A stretch of 6,118 nucleotides of DNA. Source: Polyangiaceae bacterium (GTDB lineage: Bacteria > Myxococcota > Polyangia > Polyangiales > Polyangiaceae). Below the pieces are notes generated by a model. That model ran no database searches, had not been told where the DNA came from, and saw only the letters and a program-made list of their open reading frames with translations. Below are positions 1 to 5,759 of this stretch, one piece after another; position 1 is the first letter of the stretch, and each line of letters begins with the position of its first letter. Both the position numbers and the translations under genes were made by a program. The stretch lies in assembly GCA_025936205.1 (NCBI GenBank), contig JAICTU010000519.1, positions 1 to 6,118 of the forward strand. The letters are read 5' to 3'.

Positions 1-362
1 AGTCGCTCCTTCGCCGTCTTCCGGCGCGTCGGATCTAGCGATTCCATTCCGAGCGCAGCCTCATATCCGGTCGCGGCGCGAGCGTCCTCGCCGGCCTGCT
101 CCCAGGCCGTTGCGGCGTTGTAACGAACGCTCGCATGCGGCATGAGACGGTCCGCGGCTTCGAACAGGCTCGCGGCAGCGGAGTAGCGCCCCTCCTGGTA
201 GGCCTCGGTCGCTTCGCGAAAGCGTTGCTTGGCGAGCTCAGTGGAGTTGGCGGGGGGAGAGTCTGCCGCCGTCGCGGGGCGCGCGGCTGCCGCCTGGATC
301 AACACGGAGACGATCAAACAGCGGAGGGCGCGCAAGCTCAGCGCGAGAAACGGCGAGCGCAT
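1..362 (-). CDS. Exported TPR-repeat protein, N-terminal part (cut by the window edge)
   Basis: Reading the minus strand from an ATG at 362 gives 120 uninterrupted codons to the left edge, so the C-terminus is missing. Residues about 1-33 look like a signal peptide: MRSPF start, hydrophobic stretch LALSL...LIVSVLIQAAAA, then an Ala-rich cleavage region ending near TAAD. Residues about 42-75 (ELAKQRFREA...AYQEGRY.AAA.LFEAAD) form one good TPR helix pair, and residues about 77-107 (SVRYNAATAWEQAGED.RAA..YEAAL) a second. TPR domains bind proteins; export suggests action in the periplasm or at the envelope. The ATG shares its A with the kinase stop (TGATG). No clear Shine-Dalgarno precedes it, so translation probably depends on ribosomes finishing the kinase. 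The partner is unknown, and downstream domains cannot be seen. Confidence is high for a real gene and good for TPR. Confidence 0.85.
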   Translation of the reverse strand, partial: MRSPFLALSLRALRCLIVSVLIQAAAARPATAADSPPANSTELAKQRFREATEAYQEGRYSAAASLFEAADRLMPHASVRYNAATAWEQAGEDARAATGYEAALGMESLDPTRRKTAKER

Positions 363-2119
363 CACTTTTGATTGTCGTACGGATCGGGCGCGATCGGAAG
401 CGCAGCTGGTTGGCCTGGCGTCGCGGGGCTGCGCCGGCGTTGCAGCAGCTGCCGCTCCGAGGGCTCCGGCAGGGGCAGCACACGAGGTGGGCTGGTCGCG
501 GCCGAGGACTTTTCGGAGCGGCTCACGCTACCCGAGCTGCCGCTGCGCGAGCTCGTGCGCGACCGGGAGCGGTGGGAGCTGGTCTTGGAACGCTGCGAGC
601 TCGTACGATGCGCCGCGCGCGCCGAAGACGCGCTGTCGGAATCCGCATCGTGCCTCCGGTCGTCTCCGCCGCCCACTTGGCTACCACCGCGTTCCTCCGG
701 AAGGTCGTTGACCTCGATCGTGGTGGGATTCCGCGAGTCATTCCGCGAGTCATTCCGCGAGTCATTCCGCGAGTCATTGCCGCGCACCTCGCCGTTCCGC
801 GCGTCCACGGTCGGGCCAGGCGTCAAGGGTGCCGCGGCAGGAGCTGGCGCTGGCATCGGATGAGGGATGGCCGTGGCCCGCACGGCTTCCGTGGGTCGCG
901 TCACGGCAATGCCGAGTGCCACAGCCGCAACAGCTGCGGCCGCAGCCACACCCACACCCCACGGGCGGCGCCAGGGAGGCGTCGGGCTCGGAGTGCTGCG
1001 CTGCTCCGCAGCGGGCACTGCCGCAGAGATCGCGGTCTTGGTGCCGTCTTCACGCGGAACGGGCAGCTCGGGGTCGGTCCCTGGAGTGAGTGGGGCCGAG
1101 GATGACGGGACGGTCAGGTCGGGGCTGCTGCCCGAGCGCCCGCGCAGAGCGAGTGTGCGGCGCTCCGCCAGCTTGTGCCCAACCGTCTGACGCACGAACG
1201 CACCCAGCTCCGCGGGCGTCGCCATGCCTCCGCACTCATCCCAGGCAGACTCGAGCATGCAACGCAGCGTCTCCGCGCTCGGGCAGCGCCGGGTGACATC
1301 GCTCGTCAGCGCGTAGGCCACGGCCTCGTCGAGACTCGCGGGAACGCCCTGCAGCACCTGAGCCAGCCGGGGCGGCTCCTCCGTGACCACGCTGAGCAAC
1401 GTGGCGACGTCATCCTCGTGATCATAGAGCTTGCGGCCCGTCACCAACTCCCAGACGACGACGCCCGCGGCCCACACGTCGCAGCGCCGGTCCACGCGGT
1501 GCCCGCGCGCCTGCTCGGGCGACATGTACGCGACCTTGCCCTTCACCAGGCCCGTTTTGGTGCGCACCGTGCGGCTGGCAGCCTTTGCGACACCGAAATC
1601 GGCGAGACGCGCCACGCCCTCGATGCTGACCAGGATGTTCTGCGGTGAGAAGTCCCTGTGGACCAGCCCCACCAGCTGGTTCTGCTTGTCGCGCAACTCG
1701 TGAGCGGCGTGCAGCCCGGCGAGCGCGTCGTTCATGATGCGCGCGATCAGGCGCGTGGGCAGCCGATGATTGTGGTCGCGCAACATGCGCACCAAGCCGG
1801 ACAGCGCCTCGCCCTCCACATAGTCCATGACCAAGAAGACGCCGACGGAATCGGCGTCGACCTCGGTCACGGAGACTACGTTGGGATGGCGGATGCGAGC
1901 AGCGAGCCGCGCCTCTTCGAGCAAGTGCAGGCGCGACTCTTCATCGCCGCGCAGATGCGCATGCACCAACTTGAGCGCAACTTCGCGCTCGAATCCGGCG
2001 ACTCCGCGCGTGCGCGCGAGATACACGGTCGCCGTTCCTCCAGTGCCCAGAGGGAGTAACAGCTCGTACTTGCCGACCCTTTCTGGGAAGGCACCCGCCG
2101 TGGAAGACGCTGCTGACAC
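362..2119 (-). CDS. Membrane-anchored Hanks-type Ser/Thr protein kinase with long low-complexity tail
   Basis: The 585-residue protein has a complete eukaryotic-like kinase domain, residues about 18-290: glycine loop LGTGGTATVYLA (24-35), ATP-anchoring Lys in VALKLV (K50), helix-C Glu before ARLAARIRHPN (E69), catalytic loop HRDFSPQN (154-161, base D156), Mg-binding DFG (174-176), and MSPEQ as the APE equivalent (199-203). T184, T187 and T189 are possible activation-loop phosphosites. The usual catalytic-loop Lys is Ser, a variant I associate with myxobacterial kinases. After a Pro-rich linker, residues about 387-407 (Ala/Val-rich, preceded by RRPW) form one transmembrane helix, placing the kinase in the cytoplasm and the last ~175 residues outside. 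That tail holds four NDSR repeats (448-463) and an Arg/Ser-rich stretch (about 497-540); no PASTA or other sensor domain is recognisable. The start is GTG at 2119: an in-frame TGA lies three codons upstream, and no later start precedes the glycine loop. First gene of an operon with the TPR gene. Substrates are unknown. Confidence 0.95.
   Translation of the reverse strand: MSAASSTAGAFPERVGKYELLLPLGTGGTATVYLARTRGVAGFEREVALKLVHAHLRGDEESRLHLLEEARLAARIRHPNVVSVTEVDADSVGVFLVMDYVEGEALSGLVRMLRDHNHRLPTRLIARIMNDALAGLHAAHELRDKQNQLVGLVHRDFSPQNILVSIEGVARLADFGVAKAASRTVRTKTGLVKGKVAYMSPEQARGHRVDRRCDVWAAGVVVWELVTGRKLYDHEDDVATLLSVVTEEPPRLAQVLQGVPASLDEAVAYALTSDVTRRCPSAETLRCMLESAWDECGGMATPAELGAFVRQTVGHKLAERRTLALRGRSGSSPDLTVPSSSAPLTPGTDPELPVPREDGTKTAISAAVPAAEQRSTPSPTPPWRRPWGVGVAAAAAVAAVALGIAVTRPTEAVRATAIPHPMPAPAPAAAPLTPGPTVDARNGEVRGNDSRNDSRNDSRNDSRNPTTIEVNDLPEERGGSQVGGGDDRRHDADSDSASSARAAHRTSSQRSKTSSHRSRSRTSSRSGSSGSVSRSEKSSAATSPPRVLPLPEPSERQLLQRRRSPATPGQPAALPIAPDPYDNQK
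731..778 (-). repeat. Four perfect 12-bp tandem repeats coding (NDSR)4 in the kinase tail
   Basis: On the plus strand the unit is CCGCGAGTCATT, four identical copies at 731-742, 743-754, 755-766 and 767-778, with a further ATT at 728-730. Because 12 is a multiple of three, the kinase frame reads NDSR four times (residues 448-463). Zero divergence between copies, even at silent positions, suggests recent slippage or recent expansion. The repeat lies in the predicted extracytoplasmic part between the transmembrane helix and the RS-rich segment. Confidence 0.97.
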
Positions 2120-2122
2120 CAG

Positions 2123-2127
2123 CCCTC
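2123..2127 (-). promoter_or_regulatory. Likely ribosome binding site of the kinase gene
   Basis: On the minus strand GAGGG lies three bases before the GTG start at 2119. The spacing is short, but no other start is available downstream before the kinase domain, and the in-frame stop overlapping this motif excludes a longer protein. Confidence 0.5.
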
Positions 2128-2177
2128 AGTCTAACACACTCACTCAGCCACCGGCTGTTTGGTCTGCTAGGCCATAT

Positions 2178-2197
2178 CCCACTGATTTTTCAGCGGG
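2178..2197 (-). promoter_or_regulatory. Hairpin upstream of the kinase gene
   Basis: On the minus strand CCCGCTGA-AAAA-TCAGTGGG can fold into an eight-pair stem with one G-U wobble and a four-A loop, about 60 nt before the kinase start. It could be part of the kinase mRNA leader or an operator. The plus-strand version has an A-C mismatch at the same pair, so the structure favours minus-strand RNA. The role is unknown. Confidence 0.35.
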
Positions 2198-2246
2198 GAT
2201 TTTTCCTCGATCCAACCGAAGCAATCCGATGAGACACACCCGTCCG

Positions 2247-2337
2247 GGAGCACCCCGGCGGGAGCCGCATTCGCCCGCAACGGCAAACTTCAATTTTGAC
2301 GGAAGGGAGCGCCCCGACCACACTCGGAGCACCCCGG
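2247..2337. repeat. Three related motifs GGAGC(A/G)CCCCG(G/A), possible operator sites
   Basis: GGAGCACCCCGG occurs identically at 2247-2258 and 2326-2337, and a close variant GGAGCGCCCCGA at 2306-2317. The last two starts are 20 bp apart, close to two helical turns, which would put them on the same DNA face. The motif is not palindromic. Placement in the shared upstream region suggests protein binding sites, but in GC-rich DNA a chance origin is possible. Confidence 0.35.
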
Positions 2338-2483
2338 AAATCCGCATCACGCCTCCGTACCTTGCCACGTAGGCCCAGGTCTACGGTGCCGGTGCAGACC
2401 ACATCAAGTTTCTCCGCATCGGGTTCGCGGCGCGTGTCGGCCCATGGGTCCAAACCCGTCTAACCCCAGCTCGTGCCGGGTGT

Positions 2484-2513
2484 TTGCCGCCATTCGTGGT
2501 ATCTCCGTATAAA
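2484..2513 (+). promoter_or_regulatory. Sigma-70-like promoter for the FHA regulator gene
   Basis: TTGCCG (2484-2489) and TATAAA (2508-2513) are separated by 18 bp, a good match to -35/-10 elements in an otherwise GC-rich stretch. Transcription would begin near 2519-2521, only 6-8 nt before the ATG at 2527. That fits the absence of a Shine-Dalgarno there and argues against translation from an earlier in-frame GTG at 2473. Judged by eye only. Confidence 0.45.
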
Positions 2514-2526
2514 GCGACTGCTTCCT

Positions 2527-3930
2527 ATGCCCAACGACCGATTCGACATCAGCGGCGCGGGTTCGAGCGCTCCTCGCGCCTCCGGAGCGGAGGACGTCAC
2601 CACGCGTCTTCATGGCAGCTTTGATCCATCGCCAGTCCCCGAGCCGTTCGTGCTCACGGTGGTGAAGGGGCCGGATCAGGGCCAATCTTTTGCCCTGGAC
2701 GGCAGTCAGCCCTCGCGGCTGCTGCTCGGACAGGGTCCGGCATGTGACATTCGCTTGGCCGATCGAACCGTCTCTCGACGCCACGTCGCGCTGGATGTGG
2801 AAGGGGGGCGGGTCAGGGTGAGCGACCTGGGCTCGAAGAACGGCACCCGTGTGAACGGTGTGAAAATCATCGAGGCGTGGGCGCAGGGCGGGGAGACCAT
2901 TCAGGCGGGTTCCACCGTGTTCCGCCTGGACAGCATGCCGTCCGGCGTCAAGGTCGCGTTGTCGACCGCGACCTCCTGGGGACGCATGATTGGTGCGAGC
3001 ACCGAGATGCGCCGGCTCTACCCGCTGTGCGACAAGCTCGCGCAGTCCGATGTGCCGGTGATCATCGAAGGTGATGCCGGCACGGGCAAGGAGTTGCTCG
3101 CCGAGTGTCTGCACGAGCAAGGGCCCCGGGCCGACGGTCCCTTCGTCGTGCTGGATTGCACGGCGGTACCGGGACCATTGCTGGAGACGGAGCTGTTCGG
3201 TTACGTCGCTGGCGCTCGACCCGGGCTGACCGAGGGGCGGGCGGGCGTGATCGAGCGCGCTCATGGCGGCACGCTCCTGATCAACGAGATCGCCGAGCTC
3301 GAGGCCTCGTTGCAGATCCAGCTGCTGCGGGTGCTGGAGCGCCGCAGCGTGCGCCGCATCGGCGCAGATCAGCCCGTCGAGACGGACTTTCGACTGTTGG
3401 TCTCCACCCGCTCCGACCTGGATCGCGAGGTGGCCGCGGGTCGCTTCCGCGATGAGCTGTTGCATCGCATCGCGGTCGCGCGCATCGAGCTTCCGCCGCT
3501 GCGGCGGCGCAAGGGAGACGTACAGGTGCTCGCGCGTCACTTTTGCCAGGAGCTGGGCGGTAGCGAGCAGTCGCTCGGCCAGGCTCTGCGCCTGGGCTGG
3601 GACGAGCACCCCTGGCCCGGCAACGTGCGTGAGCTTCGCAGCACGGTCGCGCGTCATCTCGCTCTCGGCGAGCTGGCGGATCTCACCAGCGAGGAATCGT
3701 CTGCGGGACCTGAGCCCGTCAGCGTCGACCAGATCATCGAGCAAGCGCTCACGCTGCCGCTCGGCGAAGCTCGCCAGCGCGTCGTCGTCGAGTTCGAGCG
3801 GCGCTATGTCCGCCGCGTACTCGACCGCCACTCCGGTAACGTGACCCACGCCGCCGAAAGCGCCGGCGTCGCGCGCCGGTACTTCCAGATCCTCAAAGCC
3901 CGCCTGGAAAAGCGCCGCAAAGACGACTGA
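2527..3930 (+). CDS. FHA-AAA+-Fis HTH regulator, degenerate sigma-54 activator-like
   Basis: The 467-residue protein has three parts. Residues about 41-135 are an FHA domain, normally a phosphothreonine reader, with SRRH (83-86) and SKNGTRVNG (103-111); the usual GR is GQ (G68-Q69). Residues about 153-385 are a sigma-54-type AAA+ domain: Walker A GDAGTGKE (182-189), ELFG (222-225), then GARPGL (229-234) in place of GAFTGA, Walker B LLINEI (250-255) with Asn253 for Asp, STR (293-295) where ATN is usual, retained GRFRDELLHRI (305-315) with the arginine-finger residues, and WPGNVREL (363-370). Residues about 415-460 are a Fis-type DNA-binding HTH (GNVTHAAESAGVARRYF). Such proteins normally drive sigma-54 RNA polymerase open-complex formation; losing the GAFTGA contact loop argues against that here. 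The start is ATG 2527, chosen because a promoter-like pair lies just upstream; GTG 2473 would add 18 unremarkable residues. It is divergent from the kinase gene, so it may respond to that kinase (inference). It may instead work with sigma-70 or as a scaffold. Confidence 0.93.
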   Translation: MPNDRFDISGAGSSAPRASGAEDVTTRLHGSFDPSPVPEPFVLTVVKGPDQGQSFALDGSQPSRLLLGQGPACDIRLADRTVSRRHVALDVEGGRVRVSDLGSKNGTRVNGVKIIEAWAQGGETIQAGSTVFRLDSMPSGVKVALSTATSWGRMIGASTEMRRLYPLCDKLAQSDVPVIIEGDAGTGKELLAECLHEQGPRADGPFVVLDCTAVPGPLLETELFGYVAGARPGLTEGRAGVIERAHGGTLLINEIAELEASLQIQLLRVLERRSVRRIGADQPVETDFRLLVSTRSDLDREVAAGRFRDELLHRIAVARIELPPLRRRKGDVQVLARHFCQELGGSEQSLGQALRLGWDEHPWPGNVRELRSTVARHLALGELADLTSEESSAGPEPVSVDQIIEQALTLPLGEARQRVVVEFERRYVRRVLDRHSGNVTHAAESAGVARRYFQILKARLEKRRKDD

Positions 3931-3941
3931 CCCCGCAGCTC

Positions 3942-3964
3942 AATGGGCCCCCAGCGGGCCCATT
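3942..3964 (+). terminator. Perfect hairpin 11 bp after the regulator stop
   Basis: AATGGGCCC (3942-3950) and GGGCCCATT (3956-3964) form a perfect nine-pair stem around the loop CCAGC. Its position right after the stop at 3928-3930 suggests a transcription terminator, but no T-run follows (CTAGCG), so an intrinsic terminator of the classical kind is not certain. Being symmetrical it could act in both directions. Confidence 0.5.
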
Positions 3965-4018
3965 CTAGCGCCCCTCAGCGACGCCCAGAGGCGAGCCACC
4001 TCCCACCTCCGCTCGAGT

Positions 4019-4125
4019 CCAACCCCACAAAACCCGACCCGCTCGCACGACAGGAACACGTTCCAGTGCAAGCGGGGTTGGGACCCCGCGCGCAGCGCGG
4101 GCGGAGGGTGGGGCCCCGCGCGGGG
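4019..4125. other. Dense inverted repeats in the convergent intergenic region
   Basis: CCAACCCC (4019-4026) pairs perfectly with GGGGTTGG (4074-4081), enclosing GGAAC-AC-GTTCC (4053-4064). Next come CCCGCGC-GCA-GCGCGGG (4085-4101), a perfect seven-pair hairpin, and the palindrome CCCCGCGCGGGG (4114-4125). No gene is visible here. The region separates two convergent genes and could serve as a two-way transcription barrier. Confidence 0.45.
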
Positions 4126-4203
4126 TGCGGGGTCTGCTCCAGACCCCGCTATTAGCAACAGCGGTGCGGGGGTCTGCTCCAGACCCCCGTAAATTACAGC
4201 GTT
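4126..4203 (-). terminator. Tandemly duplicated hairpins downstream of pyruvate kinase
   Basis: Two units of about 39 bp lie head to tail (4126-4164 and 4165-4203). Each contains TCTG-CTC-CAGA flanked by pairing G and C runs: stem 4127-4136 with 4140-4149, and stem 4167-4176 with 4180-4189, both ten perfect pairs around a CTC loop. The second has one extra G and one matching extra C, so pairing is kept. The second hairpin begins four bases past the pyruvate kinase TAA (4194-4196), and the unit's ACAGCG end overlaps the last codons of that gene. Most likely a double terminator, without a clear U-run. Confidence 0.6.
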
Positions 4204-5660
4204 CGAATGTGCATGACGTTCGTCATGCCCGACTCGCGCGTGGTTCCGAACACGACCACGATGCGATCGCCCGGTTGAACGATGCCCTCGCGCAGGAGGA
4301 TGCGCTCGCCTTCGATCGTCTCTTCCTGGCTGGAGGAGCCTTTGTTGATCTTGCGGGCGTTGATGCCCCAGCTCAACGCCAGGCGCTGTACGGTCTCGTC
4401 GTGGGGCGTGAAGGCCCAGACGCGGGTGGACATGCGCTCGCCGGACAGATGGCGGGCGGTTTGCCCGGTGTCCGTGAAGACGGCGATCACCTTCGCACCC
4501 GCTTCGAGCGCCGCGTAAGCGCCCGCGCGCGCCGTTGCCAGAGCGATGTCGGTGCGGGGCGTGCTCACCGAGCGCGCATCGACGTGATCGCCTCCGGGCG
4601 CGTAGCGCGACTGGCTGAAGACGTCTTCCTCCGTGCGCCGGATGATGCTGCTCATGATCTCCACGGTGCGCACCGGGTACTTGCCGGACGCCGTCTCGGC
4701 AGACAGCATCACGGCAGAGGTGCCGTCGTAGATGGCGTTGGCCACGTCCGAGGCCTCTGCGCGCGTGGGGCGCGGGTTGGTGATCATCGACTCCAGCATC
4801 TGGGTGGCCGTGATCACGGGTTTGCTGGCGGCGAGCGACAGCTTGATCATGCGCTTTTGCAGCGAAGGCACTGCTTCGGCGCCGAGCTCGACGCCCATGT
4901 CACCGCGGGCGACCATCACGCCGTAGGACTCGTCGATGATCTCCTCGAGGTTCTCGATCGCCTCGGGGCGCTCGATCTTGGAAATCATGCGGGCACTGCT
5001 GTTCGCCTCTTTGATGAGCTTGCCCAGAAAGCGCAGGTCGCCGCCGCGCCGCACGAAGGACAGGGCGACGAAGTCGACCTGGTTCTCGAGAGCCACCTTC
5101 AGGTCTCCGAGATCCTTCTCCGTCAGGATGTCGGCCGAGACATCGGTGCCGGGCAGGTTGATACCCTTGTACTGCTTGAGCAGCCCACCGTAGACGACCG
5201 TGGTGTACACGTCGCGCCCCGAGACCTTGTCGACCACGACCTCGAGATTGCCGTCGTCGATCAGGATGCGCTCGCCTGGCTTGACGTCCTTGCACAGCAG
5301 CTCGTAGCTCGTGCCCACGCGAATGATCTCACCGGGCTTCGCATCTTCACCGACAACGCTCTTGTCGGAGACGATGATCAGCGGCGCACCCGGCTTCAGC
5401 CAGATGGGCTCTTCACCCTTGAGCCGCCCGATGCGGATCTTCGGGCCTTGCAGATCAGCGAGCACGCCGATCTGAGCGTTGCACGCCGCGGCCACGCGCC
5501 GCACGAGCCGGATGCGCTCGACGATCCCTGCGTGATCGCTGTGCGAGCAGTTGATCCGGACAACGTTGGTCCCCGCGCGAATGAGCTGGGCCAGCACCTC
5601 CTCGTTGTCAGAGGCGGGGCCGAGGGTCGCGACGATTTTGGTTCGATTGGGCAGCTGCAT
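4194..5660 (-). CDS. pyk: Pyruvate kinase
   Basis: This cytoplasmic enzyme transfers phosphate from phosphoenolpyruvate to ADP, giving pyruvate and ATP in the last step of glycolysis. The 488-residue length fits the family (about 470-480). Visible signatures: TKIVATLGPAS (7-17); VVRINCSH (33-40) with substrate-binding R35; ADLQGPKIR (68-76); the small B domain about 77-172; the active-site signature MISKIERPEAI (225-235) with catalytic K228 and metal ligand E230; ARGDMGVELG (251-260) with metal ligand D254; TATQMLESM (284-292) with T286; NPRPTRAEASDVANA (295-309); then the C domain from about 365. No extra PEP-utiliser domain is attached. L70, Q71 and K74 match the potassium-independent subgroup, which has Lys where potassium-dependent enzymes have Glu. 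The ATG at 5660 directly precedes the conserved N-terminus; the leader before it (TCTAAGACC) has only a weak ribosome site. It stands alone, convergent to the regulator gene, and is probably housekeeping. Confidence 0.98.
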   Translation of the reverse strand: MQLPNRTKIVATLGPASDNEEVLAQLIRAGTNVVRINCSHSDHAGIVERIRLVRRVAAACNAQIGVLADLQGPKIRIGRLKGEEPIWLKPGAPLIIVSDKSVVGEDAKPGEIIRVGTSYELLCKDVKPGERILIDDGNLEVVVDKVSGRDVYTTVVYGGLLKQYKGINLPGTDVSADILTEKDLGDLKVALENQVDFVALSFVRRGGDLRFLGKLIKEANSSARMISKIERPEAIENLEEIIDESYGVMVARGDMGVELGAEAVPSLQKRMIKLSLAASKPVITATQMLESMITNPRPTRAEASDVANAIYDGTSAVMLSAETASGKYPVRTVEIMSSIIRRTEEDVFSQSRYAPGGDHVDARSVSTPRTDIALATARAGAYAALEAGAKVIAVFTDTGQTARHLSGERMSTRVWAFTPHDETVQRLALSWGINARKINKGSSSQEETIEGERILLREGIVQPGDRIVVVFGTTRESGMTNVMHIRTL

Positions 5661-5698
5661 GGTCTTAGATGGCCCCCGGTGTTCGCCGCTCGGGGTTT

Positions 5699-5733
5699 GC
5701 GGGGCATCCCGCAGAACTGAGAGCGAAGCGCTC
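5699..5733 (-). other. Two small hairpins in the presumed pyruvate kinase leader
   Basis: GCGGG-GCAT-CCCGC (5699-5712) and GAGCG-AAG-CGCTC (5721-5733, plus-strand reading) are five-pair perfect stems, 39 and 61 nt before the ATG. They would lie in the mRNA leader if transcription starts near 5753. I do not recognise a known riboswitch. Stems this short arise easily by chance in GC-rich DNA. Confidence 0.25.
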
Positions 5734-5759
5734 GAGTAGGCTCGGTTTTGGTTACGCCT

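Larger units (their letters stand above)
2120..2526. promoter_or_regulatory. Divergent control region between kinase and FHA-regulator genes
   Basis: This 407-nt stretch separates two divergently transcribed genes, so it should carry the promoters of both. I see no convincing gene in it; the short open frames here are not supported by codon bias or recognisable domains. It is AT-richer than the genes near 2160-2210 and 2285-2300. It holds a hairpin (2178-2197), two GATTTTTC direct repeats (2184-2191 and 2198-2205), three related GGAGC-rCCCCG motifs, the palindrome CCCATGGG (2443-2450), and a sigma-70-like pair just before the regulator gene. I could not find a convincing GG-N10-GC sigma-54 promoter by eye on either strand. 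Confidence 0.6.

Noticed and set aside
368..1105. Plus-strand frames of up to 245 codons across the kinase tail, including FRES-type repeats
   Set aside because: They mirror the kinase's low-complexity tail; the repeat peptide is simply the 12-bp repeat read in another frame.
2473..2526. GTG at 2473 as start of the regulator, adding 18 residues
   Set aside because: It lies upstream of the promoter-like pair, has no ribosome site, and the extra residues belong to no domain. It cannot be fully excluded.
2120..2526. Sigma-54 promoter near the sigma-54-activator-like gene
   Set aside because: No GG-N10-GC pair in a TGGCAC/TTGC context could be found by eye; the best site near 2474-2487 lacks the required GG.
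2404..3849. 481-codon open frame on the minus strand opposite the regulator gene
   Set aside because: It lies wholly antisense to a frame with clear FHA, AAA+ and HTH motifs, and its own translation shows no recognisable domain. Long antisense frames are expected from strong third-position GC bias.
3931..4193. Small RNA or tRNA gene in the hairpin-rich gap
   Set aside because: No cloverleaf, anticodon arm or CCA-type end is visible; the hairpins are separate simple stems better explained as terminators or repeats.
4125..5720. 531-codon open frame on the plus strand opposite pyruvate kinase
   Set aside because: The minus strand encodes an unmistakable complete pyruvate kinase. The plus-strand product is His/Asp/Arg-rich without known motifs, a typical mirror of a GC-rich gene.
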